A stretch of DNA of 64,000 bases from NCBI RefSeq assembly GCF_015210005.1, contig NZ_MU158698.1, positions 1,695,611-1,759,610 of the forward strand. The letters are read 5' to 3'. How positions within the stretch are numbered: position 1 is the first letter of the stretch; each line of letters starts with the position of its first letter. Both the position numbers and the translations under genes were made by a program. The notes under the pieces were generated by a model. That model ran no database searches, was not told the DNA's origin, and saw only the letters and a list, made by a program, of their open reading frames with translations. Below are positions 8,400 through 17,212 of this stretch, piece after piece. This DNA comes from Sphingobacterium hungaricum. GTDB taxonomy: Bacteria > Bacteroidota > Bacteroidia > Sphingobacteriales > Sphingobacteriaceae.

Positions 8400-8906
8400 A
8401 TGTTAAAGACATGTAGAAACTTAGTTGTTGTCTGTTTAATTTTAACAAGCACATTCAATGTATCATTCGGACAGAAATTCTCTCCAACAACGTACATTGA
8501 AGAACACAAAGAAGTAGCACAGCAATTGATGAAAGAAACGGGTGTGCCAGCATCTGTAATTTTGGCGGTAGCAATCCATGAAAGCGCCTATGGAAACAGC
8601 AAAATCGCAAAATACCTGAATAATCATTTCGGAATCAAAGGAAAAAACAACAGCAAATCCATCAAATCAGCTTACAAAGGATACGGAAGCGTTCTGGAAT
8701 CGTATAGAGATTTTGTCGGTTTGTTACAACGACGCAAGTCAACACAGCCCTTGTTTCAAAAGCAAAATAACGATGATTTTGATGTATGGATAAAAGGAAT
8801 TGCTCGTTCTGGATATTCTCAATCTAGCGATTGGTCAAGAAAGGTTACAGCAACCATTGAGCATTACGATTTGGATCAGTACGACAAAAATTCGGGTCTT
8901 AATTAA
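8400..8906 (+). CDS. secreted glucosaminidase-domain protein (peptidoglycan hydrolase)
   Basis: Predicted beta-N-acetylglucosaminidase of the FlgJ/LytD type that cuts the peptidoglycan sugar backbone. I start at the ATG at 8400 because a clean signal peptide follows (LVVVCLILTSTFNVSFGQ); a longer reading from 8358 would put 14 charged residues before it. The domain covers most of the 168 residues: VPASVILAVAIHESAYGNSKIAKYLNNHFGIKG contains the catalytic Glu in HESAYG, and YGSVLESYRDFVGLL and ARSGYSQSSDWSRKV follow. It is a shorter paralogue of the next gene and has no LysM. Confidence 0.88.
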   Translation: MLKTCRNLVVVCLILTSTFNVSFGQKFSPTTYIEEHKEVAQQLMKETGVPASVILAVAIHESAYGNSKIAKYLNNHFGIKGKNNSKSIKSAYKGYGSVLESYRDFVGLLQRRKSTQPLFQKQNNDDFDVWIKGIARSGYSQSSDWSRKVTATIEHYDLDQYDKNSGLN

Positions 8907-8921
8907 TTTCTTCTTTATTAC

Positions 8922-9752
8922 ATGAATAGAATTTTATTCTTTGTTTGCCTGCTTTCGATTGGCATCATGGCTTCGTGCGGTTCGCGCAAGTCAAGTGTTT
9001 TAGGTTCAAAGTCTCCGAATTCTATTCCCAATACCTCTTCAAATACGAATAAGCCAGCCTCTGCCAACGCGAATGCATATATTGAGCGCTATAAAAACAT
9101 TGCAATCAATGAAATGAACCGTTACGGCATTCCGGCCAGCATAAAATTGGGGCAAGCCATTCTAGAATCCGGAATGGGCAACAGTTATCTTGCGCTAAAA
9201 GCGAATAATCATTTTGGAATAAAATGTGGAGGCGTATGGAACGGCAAAAGCGTGACTCGGCCAGATGACAACATCAATGATTGCTTTCGCGTGTATGCAA
9301 ATGCCGAAGAATCATTTAAAGACCACAGCCAATTTTTGCTTCGCAAACGCTACGAAAAATTATTCGCGCTGCGAAAAGACGATTATAAAGCTTGGGCTCG
9401 AGGGCTCAAAGATGCGGGATATGCAACCAACCCAAAATACCCGGAATTGCTGATAGGAATTATCGAACGCTATGACCTTCATCGTTTTGACCGAGCAGAA
9501 TCGTATGTAGAGAAAGAAACCCGCGAAGAAAAAGTTGAAGAAATCATCGTCGAAAAAGAAATCGAAGAACCTGCGGTCATACCAGAAGAAATCAAGACCC
9601 CAGTTGCCATGGTTATCTACGAAGTGAAACCATCTGATACCTTGTACAACATTAGCAAAAGATACAATGTTACCGTTGACCAATTAAAGACATGGAATAA
9701 CTTGAGTACGGAGAATCTATCGGTAGGGCAGTTGCTAGTCGTAACAAAATAA
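8922..9752 (+). CDS. lipoprotein glucosaminidase with C-terminal LysM
   Basis: Membrane-anchored peptidoglycan hydrolase. The lipobox IMASC puts the lipidated cysteine near residue 19, followed by a Ser/Asn-rich linker. The glucosaminidase domain spans about 50-190 and contains AILESGMGNSYLALKANNHFGIKCGG with the catalytic Glu in LESG, and ARGLKDAGYATNPKY. An acidic, Glu/Lys-rich hinge (about 195-220) leads to a LysM repeat at the C-terminus (YEVKPSDTLYNISKRYN through LSVGQLLVV), which binds glycan. Its domain closely resembles the gene 16 bp upstream, which suggests a local duplication. Confidence 0.92.
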   Translation: MNRILFFVCLLSIGIMASCGSRKSSVLGSKSPNSIPNTSSNTNKPASANANAYIERYKNIAINEMNRYGIPASIKLGQAILESGMGNSYLALKANNHFGIKCGGVWNGKSVTRPDDNINDCFRVYANAEESFKDHSQFLLRKRYEKLFALRKDDYKAWARGLKDAGYATNPKYPELLIGIIERYDLHRFDRAESYVEKETREEKVEEIIVEKEIEEPAVIPEEIKTPVAMVIYEVKPSDTLYNISKRYNVTVDQLKTWNNLSTENLSVGQLLVVTK

Positions 9753-9819
9753 TAGCACATATTCTTAAATGTTGTTAAATATTATTTTTGTATAAATCTA
9801 TAATGTAGTTTTACATTTA

Positions 9820-10578
9820 GTGCGCACAACCATCTATATACTATCTTTTTGCTTAAGTATGTCTTTACCATTTGTTGTTCAGGCGCAAGAACTCATTCAG
9901 GGTATAGTTTTTGATAAAGAAACGAAACAACGGATAGGCAAAGTGATTATAACAAACCTAAACCAACAAACAGAGTTTTATAATAATGTTCGAGGGGAAT
10001 TTAAAATTAGCCCAAATCCAGGGGATGTGCTCGTTGCGAGCCGCGATGGTTTTAATTCGGACACGGTCGTTTTTGATCAACAATCCGTTATCTTGTTCAA
10101 TCTAAAACGGAGCATTATTTACATTAGCGAAGTGAATGTGGTGGCGAGAAAATCTCCAGAAGAAATTTTAAAGCAGGAGAAAGAAAGTTTTAACAAAGCC
10201 TATCGGCTAGCAGATCCGGGAAGCCTGTTTAGTGTTGGACAGACGGGGGCTGGATTGAGCATTAGCTCAATTTATAATTTGTTGAGCAAAGAAGGGCGCA
10301 ATGCGAGAAGGCTGACTGAAATCATTGAACGGAATTATCAGGAAAACTTTGTGGATTATCGGTTTTCGCCCGATTTAGTGAATAATATTACAGGACTTGA
10401 AGGCGATATGTTGAGGCGGTTTATGTCGAATTATAGGCCCAGTTATGAATTTACTCGCGCAGCGAATCAATATGAATTGAGCCAATATATAAAAAGTAAA
10501 TACATTTTGTTTAAATTAAACCCAAATTTGCGACATTTGCCTGCATTGCCAGTTATAAAAATGGACGTGAATAATTAA
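9820..10578 (+). CDS. secreted carboxypeptidase-regulatory-like domain protein
   Basis: Exported protein of 252 residues starting at a GTG codon; the signal peptide (CLSMSLPFVVQAQ) follows directly and no ATG is suitably placed. Residues 26-95 form a CarboxypepD_reg-like beta sandwich (LIQGIVFDKETKQRIGKVII, FKISPNPGDVLVASRDGF). The remainder is polar and helical and ends LRHLPALPVIKMD. No enzyme motif is present. Such proteins are common in Bacteroidota envelopes and their function is unknown. It lies 4 bp before the DUF3078 gene and is probably in its transcript. Confidence 0.78.
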   Translation: MRTTIYILSFCLSMSLPFVVQAQELIQGIVFDKETKQRIGKVIITNLNQQTEFYNNVRGEFKISPNPGDVLVASRDGFNSDTVVFDQQSVILFNLKRSIIYISEVNVVARKSPEEILKQEKESFNKAYRLADPGSLFSVGQTGAGLSISSIYNLLSKEGRNARRLTEIIERNYQENFVDYRFSPDLVNNITGLEGDMLRRFMSNYRPSYEFTRAANQYELSQYIKSKYILFKLNPNLRHLPALPVIKMDVNN

Positions 10579-10582
10579 TAAT

Positions 10583-11599
10583 ATGCTTATGAATTTGAAA
10601 TTTTACCTATTCCTATTTGTCTTGATATCATTGATGTCCAACACAATACACGCGCAAGATTTGCGAAATCTACGAGCTAAACCAGACACCGCAATACGTG
10701 ATGACAATAAGCAGGCGCTTGATGGATTGAAAAACATCTACGTTCCTATTCCAAAATTAGATTTGGAAGTCAATTATTGGAAACATTGGTCGCGTTTTGG
10801 CGTTAGCGCCAATCAAGCTTCGTTTAGTGATAATTGGAGTAATGGTGGGGTGAATTCCATGGCTCTGGGTTTCAATACATGGCATAAATCAGAATACAAC
10901 AAAAATAAAGTCAATTTCACTTCTGAAATCGACCTTCGTTACGGTAAGATTAAAAACAAAGACCAGCTGGCAAAGAAAAACAATGACCGTATTTTTTGGG
11001 ATAATAAATTGTCTTACAAGATATCAAAAGCATGGGCGGTCTACGCATCAATAACATTTGAGTCTCAATTCGATAATGGTTTTTCATATGCTAGGGACGC
11101 AGATAATAATGAAATTATCAGCGATACCATTTCAAGCTTTATGGCTCCAGGTTATTTTACAGAGTCTGTCGGTTTGGAGTATAAACCAGATAACACATTT
11201 TCAGTTCGTTTGGGTACGGGTACGGCTCGTCAAACATTGATTTTAGACGATCGGATTGCGCCACCAGCTACGGCAACTAACCCTGTTTTCGGTGTTGACC
11301 CAGGTAAAAATTTTAGAAATGACCTCGCTTTTCAGGTTACCGCAAATTTAGACCGCAACCTGAGTAAAAATTTAAATTTAAAAGCAAGGTATAATTTATT
11401 CGCCGACTATACGGACATCACAGACCCAGATCACCGTTTGGATTTAACGCTTACAGCGAAAGTGACTCGCGTGATCAATGTAACCTTGACGGGAATCGGT
11501 CTTTATGACAGCGAATACATTGCTGCGGGAGATACCAAAGCGAAGATTCAATATAGCCAGGCTTTAGCCCTAGGATTGACATTTAATTTCCCGAGATAA
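10583..11599 (+). CDS. DUF3078 outer-membrane protein
   Basis: Predicted outer-membrane beta-barrel of unknown function, 338 residues. A signal peptide ends near NTIHAQ. The DUF3078 signature is clear: YWKHWSRFGVSANQASFSDNWSNGG, then alternating amphipathic strands (VNFTSEIDLRYGKIKN, LSYKISKAWAVYASITFESQ) and a last strand ending ALALGLTFNFPR with the C-terminal aromatic pattern of barrels. Two in-frame ATGs (10583 and 10589) are possible starts. It sits between a regulatory-domain protein and an amidase lipoprotein, inside a peptidoglycan-hydrolase cluster. Confidence 0.85.
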   Translation: MLMNLKFYLFLFVLISLMSNTIHAQDLRNLRAKPDTAIRDDNKQALDGLKNIYVPIPKLDLEVNYWKHWSRFGVSANQASFSDNWSNGGVNSMALGFNTWHKSEYNKNKVNFTSEIDLRYGKIKNKDQLAKKNNDRIFWDNKLSYKISKAWAVYASITFESQFDNGFSYARDADNNEIISDTISSFMAPGYFTESVGLEYKPDNTFSVRLGTGTARQTLILDDRIAPPATATNPVFGVDPGKNFRNDLAFQVTANLDRNLSKNLNLKARYNLFADYTDITDPDHRLDLTLTAKVTRVINVTLTGIGLYDSEYIAAGDTKAKIQYSQALALGLTFNFPR

Positions 11600-11605
11600 T
11601 CATTT

Positions 11606-12529
11606 ATGATTAAAAAGTTTTATTTCTTGCTGTTTGTTTTATGGAGCGCGATTGCAATTGTTGGCTGTGCTCCAAAAAACAAATATGCGAAGACAAATAA
11701 AATATATACAAATACCGCGAAAGAAGTTGCCTCCATTATTGTGCAACCTCTGCCAGTACCAGCGAAGGTTGAAGAGGAAGTCGATACGGTAGTTGAAAAC
11801 ACCGTTGAATTCCCAACAGTAGTTCCTCCGACGCCTGAAGAACGTGCTTCTGCGTTGCAGAACAAAGGCAGGCGAACAGATTTGAGTTGGGTAGGCGCAA
11901 TTCATTTTGACGTGCGAAAACCAACGTACGTCATTATCCATCACACCGCACAAAATAGTTTAGATCAAACCATTCGGACATTTACGCTTGAACACACAAA
12001 AGTCAGCGCTCATTATGTCATTGGCCGGGACGGCCAAGTTGTACAGATGTTAAATGATTATTTGCGAGGATGGCATGCAGGGAAATCCAAATGGGGTTCA
12101 ATAACCGATTTGAATTCCGTTTCATTGGGGATTGAATTGGATAATAACGGAAGAGAACCGTTTCCTGACAGTCAGATCAATGCGCTGATCAATCTATTGG
12201 ATACCTTAAAAAAGAATTACGATATACCACAAACGAACTTTATCGGACACTCAGATATTGCGCCTTCGCGCAAAGATGATCCAAGCGTTTTGTTTCCTTG
12301 GAAAACATTGGCCGAACGAGGTTTTGGAATTTGGTACAATGAAAGTTTTTTGACTACGCCTCCGGCGAATTTTAACCCTGTCGACGCCCTTCGCATCATC
12401 GGCTATGACACAAGTAACCTAGGTGCTGCGATTGTTGCTTTCAAACGGAAATTCATAAAGAATGATTTGACGCCAGAACTGACGCTTTATGATAAAAGTG
12501 TCTTGTATGATTTGTATCGAAAGTATTAA
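11606..12529 (+). CDS. lipoprotein N-acetylmuramoyl-L-alanine amidase (Amidase_2)
   Basis: Zinc amidase that removes stem peptides from peptidoglycan. The lipobox is AIVGC (Cys near residue 21) and a proline-rich tether of about 70 residues follows. The Amidase_2/PGRP domain spans about 105-225: YVIIHHTAQNS carries the first zinc His, LGIELDNNG is the conserved strand, and FIGHSDIAPSRKDDP gives the second His and the Asp. RGWHAGKSKWG is the substrate loop. The C-terminal 80 residues resemble the helical tail of AmpD-like lipoproteins. It ends 4 bp from the convergent symporter gene with no obvious terminator. Confidence 0.92.
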   Translation: MIKKFYFLLFVLWSAIAIVGCAPKNKYAKTNKIYTNTAKEVASIIVQPLPVPAKVEEEVDTVVENTVEFPTVVPPTPEERASALQNKGRRTDLSWVGAIHFDVRKPTYVIIHHTAQNSLDQTIRTFTLEHTKVSAHYVIGRDGQVVQMLNDYLRGWHAGKSKWGSITDLNSVSLGIELDNNGREPFPDSQINALINLLDTLKKNYDIPQTNFIGHSDIAPSRKDDPSVLFPWKTLAERGFGIWYNESFLTTPPANFNPVDALRIIGYDTSNLGAAIVAFKRKFIKNDLTPELTLYDKSVLYDLYRKY

Positions 12530-12533
12530 GGAG

Positions 12534-14234
12534 TTAATGTGTGCTTTTTTGCTTTTGAAAGTATACCATCTGAAGCAGATATCCAATCGCAATCACGCCG
12601 ACACAGCCTACCAGATTTAGCCAAAGAAAAGCCATTACATCCTGATTCCAAAGCGTGAAAATGATGACTTCGGTAATAAGCGCCGCATAGAAGACAGCCT
12701 TCCCTCCGATTGCTTTTACATAGAACGCTACTAAGAAAATCCCAAGAATGGTTCCGTAAAACAAAGAGCCTAAAATATTAACAGCTTCTAATAAATTGCC
12801 TAATTTGCTTGCAAACAAGGCGATAATGATTGTTAAAATTCCCCATATCAATGTGAATAGGCGGGAAGCATTCAAATACTGCTGATCGTTCGCTTGCTTA
12901 TTGACAAAGCGTTTATAGATATCAATAACCGTCGTCGATGCTAAGGAATTAATTGCGCTAGCAGTAGCGCCCATGGAAGCAAGAAAGATAACGGCAATTA
13001 AAAGCCCCACAAGACCTTTTGGGAAGGTTGATGTAACGAAGCTTAGAAAAATATAATTGTTGTCATTGGTGTCCGCTTTTTCATCATTCTTGACCATCAA
13101 ATCAATTACTTGATCACGCAAAACTTTATCTTCCGCGTTCAGCGTTGCCAATTGTTCGCGAGCTTTATCCACCTTTGCGTCGTCGTTGGAGTGTAAGCCA
13201 TCGGTTAGGTCATTGATAATCGCAGTTTTGTCTATGCTTACTTTTTGGTGGGATTGGAGAATGGATTCATATTCAGCTCGATATTCGCTATTTTGAAGCT
13301 TATTTGTTTCGAGCTCATTGAAGAATAGCGGTGGCGTATTGTATTGATAATATGCAAAAACCAAAATTCCAATCAATAAAATAGCAAATTGCATAGGCAC
13401 TTTAAGCAAACCGTTCATCAACAAACCCAAACGGCTATCGCGGACAGAAGAGCCCGTCAAATACCGGCCAACTTGGCTTTGATCGGTTCCAAAGTACGAA
13501 AGTTGCAGAAAAAAACCACCAATCAAACCCGTCCAAACGGTGTATTGATTGTTCAAGTCAAAATTAAAATCGATGGCGTTGGCTTTGCCAGATTTTCCCG
13601 CAATGTGCAAAGCTTCAGAAAAACCAATTTCTTGCGGAAGCAATTGAATTACCATCACACCGGCTAAGAGCAATGCGGCAAAAATAATTCCCATTTGCAG
13701 CAATTGCGTAAAGGAAACAGCTTTGGTTCCGCCATAAACCGTATACAATACCACAACGCTTCCAATTACCAAGGTGGTATAGGTCACATCGATATGAAGA
13801 ATGGTCGAAAGAATAATGGAGGGTGCAAAAATGGTGATTCCAGTCGAAATGCCCCGTTGAATCAAGAAAAGCAAAGCCGTCAACACACGGGTATTGACAT
13901 CGAATCGCTTTTCCAAAAACTCGTAAGCGGTAAAAACTTTTAACTTATGGAATATGGGGACGAAGGTGATGCAGAGTACAATCATTGCCAACGGCAACCC
14001 AAAATAAAACTGCACGAAACTCATTCCTGACGAATAAGCTAAACCTGGAGCGGATAAAAAAGTAATCGCACTGGCCTGAGTAGCCATTACCGAGAAACCC
14101 ACATTGTACCAAGGCAATGAGCGATTCCCTAATAAATAGCCATCAATATTTTTGATGTCCCGGCTTTTATAAACACCGTAAGCGACGATTAGGAATAGGG
14201 TCAGAAAAAGGACAAGCCAATCTAATGTACTCAT
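12534..14234 (-). CDS. sodium:solute symporter (SSS family)
   Basis: Inner-membrane Na+-driven transporter of 566 residues with about 13 predicted helices. The first helices contain FLIVAYGVYKSRDIKNIDGYLLGNRSLPW and VMATQASAITFLSAPGLAYSSGMSF, a typical SSS opening; YTVYGGTKAVSFTQ and GATASAINSLASTTVIDIYKRF are the two core signatures. A hydrophilic, charged segment of about 90 residues (roughly 305-395) separates two helices, longer than in PutP-type members. The start codon overlaps the stop of a 39-residue membrane microprotein (ATGA). The substrate cannot be named; sialic acid, sugars or amino acids are all known in the family. Confidence 0.92.
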   Translation of the reverse strand: MSTLDWLVLFLTLFLIVAYGVYKSRDIKNIDGYLLGNRSLPWYNVGFSVMATQASAITFLSAPGLAYSSGMSFVQFYFGLPLAMIVLCITFVPIFHKLKVFTAYEFLEKRFDVNTRVLTALLFLIQRGISTGITIFAPSIILSTILHIDVTYTTLVIGSVVVLYTVYGGTKAVSFTQLLQMGIIFAALLLAGVMVIQLLPQEIGFSEALHIAGKSGKANAIDFNFDLNNQYTVWTGLIGGFFLQLSYFGTDQSQVGRYLTGSSVRDSRLGLLMNGLLKVPMQFAILLIGILVFAYYQYNTPPLFFNELETNKLQNSEYRAEYESILQSHQKVSIDKTAIINDLTDGLHSNDDAKVDKAREQLATLNAEDKVLRDQVIDLMVKNDEKADTNDNNYIFLSFVTSTFPKGLVGLLIAVIFLASMGATASAINSLASTTVIDIYKRFVNKQANDQQYLNASRLFTLIWGILTIIIALFASKLGNLLEAVNILGSLFYGTILGIFLVAFYVKAIGGKAVFYAALITEVIIFTLWNQDVMAFLWLNLVGCVGVIAIGYLLQMVYFQKQKSTH

Positions 14235-14350
14235 CCAAAATAAATTGTGAAGATGTACATCAAAATAATGCAGACAACAAGCCAGGCAACAACTAAAATA
14301 TAGAATTGTCGCCAGCTGCGCGCAAATGGTGGAAGTCCCTTATCGGTCAC
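14231..14350 (-). CDS. 39-residue membrane microprotein coupled to the symporter
   Basis: A short reading frame starting GTG (14350-14348) and ending TGA (14233-14231), whose stop overlaps the symporter ATG in the sequence ATGA. It encodes a short basic N-terminus with PPFARSWRQFY followed by one strongly hydrophobic segment (ILVVAWLVVCIILMYIFTIYF). Its start overlaps the end of the 65-residue gene upstream by 11 bp. The tight overlaps on both sides and the perfect fit of charge then membrane helix argue that it is translated. A small partner subunit of the transporter is the obvious guess; I cannot confirm a family from memory. Confidence 0.65.
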   Translation of the reverse strand: MTDKGLPPFARSWRQFYILVVAWLVVCIILMYIFTIYFG

Positions 14351-14537
14351 TAGGCTTTTGTGGAAGAATAAACTTATTAAACAATGCAGCGAAAATTAAT
14401 CCTCCGATTAGACCGCCAACGATGCTCATAAATGTTCCAGAAGCAGTATAACTGATTAATGCGCCAAAGATAGCACCGATTAATAAAGTTAAATTGTTAG
14501 CGTTTAAAGAAGATGATTTTTCTTGTTGATTTTCCAT
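14340..14537 (-). CDS. small two-helix membrane protein (65 aa)
   Basis: Hypothetical membrane protein. After a polar N-terminus (MENQQEKSSSLNANN) there are two predicted helices: LTLLIGAIFGALISYTA and a glycine-rich MSIVGGLIGGLIFAALFNKFI, the latter of a glycine-zipper character. It lies 13 bp after the PIG-L gene on the same strand and overlaps the 39-residue microprotein, so PIG-L deacetylase, this gene, the microprotein and the symporter likely form one transcript. No function can be inferred from the sequence. Confidence 0.7.
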   Translation of the reverse strand: MENQQEKSSSLNANNLTLLIGAIFGALISYTASGTFMSIVGGLIGGLIFAALFNKFILPQKPSDR

Positions 14538-14550
14538 TTTTACTTAATTT

Positions 14551-16983
14551 TTAATTTTCTTTAGTTAGCAAATTTACAAATAATCTATAAGCTCCGGGAA
14601 CTCCGGCGGGTAATTGTCTAAAAAAGGCTAAAGAAGTATACACAAATTTCCCTTTTCCATAGTCAGCAATCAGCAAAGAGCCATTTCTTTCAGGCTCATT
14701 TACATCATGCATCCGTAAGGGCGTGCGGTAAGCTTTGTCAATGTTCTCTGCGAAATATAAACCTCGTTCTTGAACCCAGCCATCAAAATCAACAGCCGTT
14801 ATTTTATTCGGGAAGTTCAAATCTTTGTCCGAAGCATCGAATTTAACCGCTGCATCTTCTTCGGTCACGCGATTTCTCGAAATCGAAAAAGGATATGGAC
14901 CAAGATTGGCGGAGTTAAATCCAGAGTTGACGTTATACTGCATCAAGACCGTTCCCCCATTCTCCACATAAGAAAGGATGGAAGATTTAAATCGTTGCAG
15001 CGCGGCGTTCACATTGAACGCGCGAACACCAAAAACAACAGCATCGTATTGGTTTAACAAAGGACTTGCTAGCTGTTTCTCGGAAAGAACATCCACCGAA
15101 ATACCAACAGCGCGCAATGCTTCAGGAACCAAATCTCCTGCCCCAGCAATGTAAGCGATTTTTTTGATTGGAATTTCTATTGCCAAAGGTTGCACTCGTA
15201 CTGCTAATTCCGGAAACCAGCTGATTTTTGGAATATGGTCGTAATTGATTTCTTGAAGAGATTTTATGTTATTTCCAGCCTCTTGAAATTGGATAGCAGC
15301 AGCTTCATTTGAATTTTTCTGTGAAGTGACCTCAAATTCTTGGGTAATGCTTTCTCCAGCTTCTTTGAAAGTAAGGTCGATTTTATGTGGAGTTACTTGT
15401 ATCGCGGGATTTGCTTTTACTTCAATCGAATAGTTTTTTTTGCTAGCTGATTGATTGGTGAATGTGACCTGAAGCACATTCGGTTTGCCGTTCGCCAGCA
15501 AAACAACAGGATTCGATGCCGATGCGGTGATGTCGGGAGTAACAGAAATCGGTACGAAAACTTCACCTCGAACCGGATCTACATAGCTATACTGAATGGG
15601 TTTTTCTATGGTAAATGTTGTTCCTAAAATCGAAAGAACAAAAGAAACTTTCGGGTGGTCGGGGTTTTCAGGATAGCCGAAGTCTTTCTCCTCAACCGAG
15701 AATTTTCCTAAGGTAAACGGATTTTTTAGCCAATAAGGCTGTGTAATTTTTGGATAATTCACAATCGATGTAAAAGATTCCAGTTTATTGATCGGCGCTG
15801 TTTTTTGAATAGACTGGCCATTGATCGTCAGCAACTGTACATCCACACCTGGATTTCTAACAATTAGATCATTCCGAACCTCAATCTTATCAGCAGTCGT
15901 GTAATTGATCGAGTTTGCTTTGGCTTGCATCCAAATTCCCGCGCAATCCAAGATTAGATGTTGGATTTCTTTTAGTTTTTCTTCGCGCCAGAACGCATCG
16001 TTTATTTTTTCAACTAACTGATACAAATTAACTAGATCTGGAACTGATTTTTGAGGTGATTTTTGATCGAATTCGATTTGGATCTTCTGCGCCAATGTTT
16101 GAATTTGAGCCGAGTTAGCAACTCTGCCCCAAGTCGTATTGACTCCGTCAAATAAATCTGTTTTTGCTGGCTCACCAGCAACGTATTCAAAATATTCGAA
16201 CGATTGGCCTCGGCTGGCCGCCGAACCAAATCCTTGGCTTTTGTGCTGCGAACGGCTTAAGGCCGCAACTTCGCCATACGATTGTCCAAGCAAGGGATTG
16301 TAATGGCCGATATCGATTTTCAATTGGTCTTCGGAGGTATTGTTCATTCCGCCGAAGTTGGCGGTATTCCAAAGCAATCTTTTGGCTTGCCAAACATCGA
16401 CCACGTCCAATTGTTCCGGAAATTTTTTAGGGTCTGCTGCTGCAATAAAGGCTTCGTGTGCTAATATGGCCGATGCTTGGTGATGTCCATGCCCTCCTCT
16501 TTCGTCGGGCGGAAATCGCGTGATGATCACGTCGGGTTTTAATTTCCGAATGATCCAGACGGCTTCTCTTAACACCTCTTTTTTTTCCCAAAACTTGAAT
16601 GTTTCTTCATGCGTTTTCGAAAAGCCAAAATCATAAGCCGAACTAAAATATTGTTCGCCTTGATCGATTTTTCGTGCAGCTAAAAGTTCTTGCGTACGGA
16701 TTAAGCCTAAGTTGATGCCCTGTTCGGACCCGATCAAGTTTTGGCCTCCGTCGCCGCGCGTCAAAGACAAGTAAGAAGTTTTATAATTTCTATCCGAAGA
16801 TAACCAGGCAATTAGGCGTGTGTTTTCATCGTCGGGATGTGCCGCGAAATATAAAACAGAACCAAGAACATTGAGTTTATCTATTTGCATCATAATGGAA
16901 GATGATGATGCTTGATTAGACTGTGCAAATGACAGAGAAGACTGAAATGCTAGAAAAAAGATGAATAAATAGTTGAAATTCAT
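14551..16983 (-). CDS. secreted PIG-L/LmbE-family deacetylase, multidomain
   Basis: Large exported protein of 810 residues. A signal peptide (about 1-20) is followed by a PIG-L deacetylase domain (about 30-240) with the zinc motif AAHPDDE near residue 45, RGDGGQN, and FPPDERGGHGHHQASA giving the remaining His ligands. Next come about 300 residues of beta-sandwich, NEW3-like modules (VQLLTINGQSI, VTFTNQSASKKNYSIEV), then a C-terminal region of about 190 residues that reads like a glutamine-amidotransferase-like fold (YDAVVFGVRAFNVNAAL, VLMQYNVNSGF, YGKGKFVYTSLAFFRQL). The family removes N-acetyl groups from GlcNAc-type substrates. It heads the symporter transcript, so the freed product may be imported by it. 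Confidence 0.88.
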   Translation of the reverse strand: MNFNYLFIFFLAFQSSLSFAQSNQASSSSIMMQIDKLNVLGSVLYFAAHPDDENTRLIAWLSSDRNYKTSYLSLTRGDGGQNLIGSEQGINLGLIRTQELLAARKIDQGEQYFSSAYDFGFSKTHEETFKFWEKKEVLREAVWIIRKLKPDVIITRFPPDERGGHGHHQASAILAHEAFIAAADPKKFPEQLDVVDVWQAKRLLWNTANFGGMNNTSEDQLKIDIGHYNPLLGQSYGEVAALSRSQHKSQGFGSAASRGQSFEYFEYVAGEPAKTDLFDGVNTTWGRVANSAQIQTLAQKIQIEFDQKSPQKSVPDLVNLYQLVEKINDAFWREEKLKEIQHLILDCAGIWMQAKANSINYTTADKIEVRNDLIVRNPGVDVQLLTINGQSIQKTAPINKLESFTSIVNYPKITQPYWLKNPFTLGKFSVEEKDFGYPENPDHPKVSFVLSILGTTFTIEKPIQYSYVDPVRGEVFVPISVTPDITASASNPVVLLANGKPNVLQVTFTNQSASKKNYSIEVKANPAIQVTPHKIDLTFKEAGESITQEFEVTSQKNSNEAAAIQFQEAGNNIKSLQEINYDHIPKISWFPELAVRVQPLAIEIPIKKIAYIAGAGDLVPEALRAVGISVDVLSEKQLASPLLNQYDAVVFGVRAFNVNAALQRFKSSILSYVENGGTVLMQYNVNSGFNSANLGPYPFSISRNRVTEEDAAVKFDASDKDLNFPNKITAVDFDGWVQERGLYFAENIDKAYRTPLRMHDVNEPERNGSLLIADYGKGKFVYTSLAFFRQLPAGVPGAYRLFVNLLTKEN

Positions 16984-17019
16984 TTTTAAAGATAAGCAAG
17001 TCTATCTAAATGCAAAAAT

Positions 17020-17049
17020 AAAAGGAACCAATTAAAATTGATTCCTTTT
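17020..17049. terminator. possible terminator hairpin
   Basis: AAAAGGAA and TTCCTTTT arms with further CAAT/ATTG pairing form a compact hairpin between the PIG-L gene start and the thioredoxin operon end. It is 227 bp from the nearest upstream stop, so its role is uncertain. Confidence 0.45.
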
Positions 17050-17212
17050 ACCAACAATTAAAAATCTTTTTTTTGTCTTAAAACTAAGCGTTTCGCATGT
17101 ACGTTTAATATCTGTTATTAATCGTGATGGATTGACAGCTTTAAGGCGGGGTAACCTTTAACATTATAAAAGTAGTGTTAATCAACCGAATAAAGGCAGG
17201 GCTGGTTTAAAA

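Noticed and set aside
9360..9683. 107-codon minus-strand frame rich in Phe and Asp
   Set aside because: Shadow of the Glu/Lys-rich hinge in the glucosaminidase lipoprotein on the other strand.
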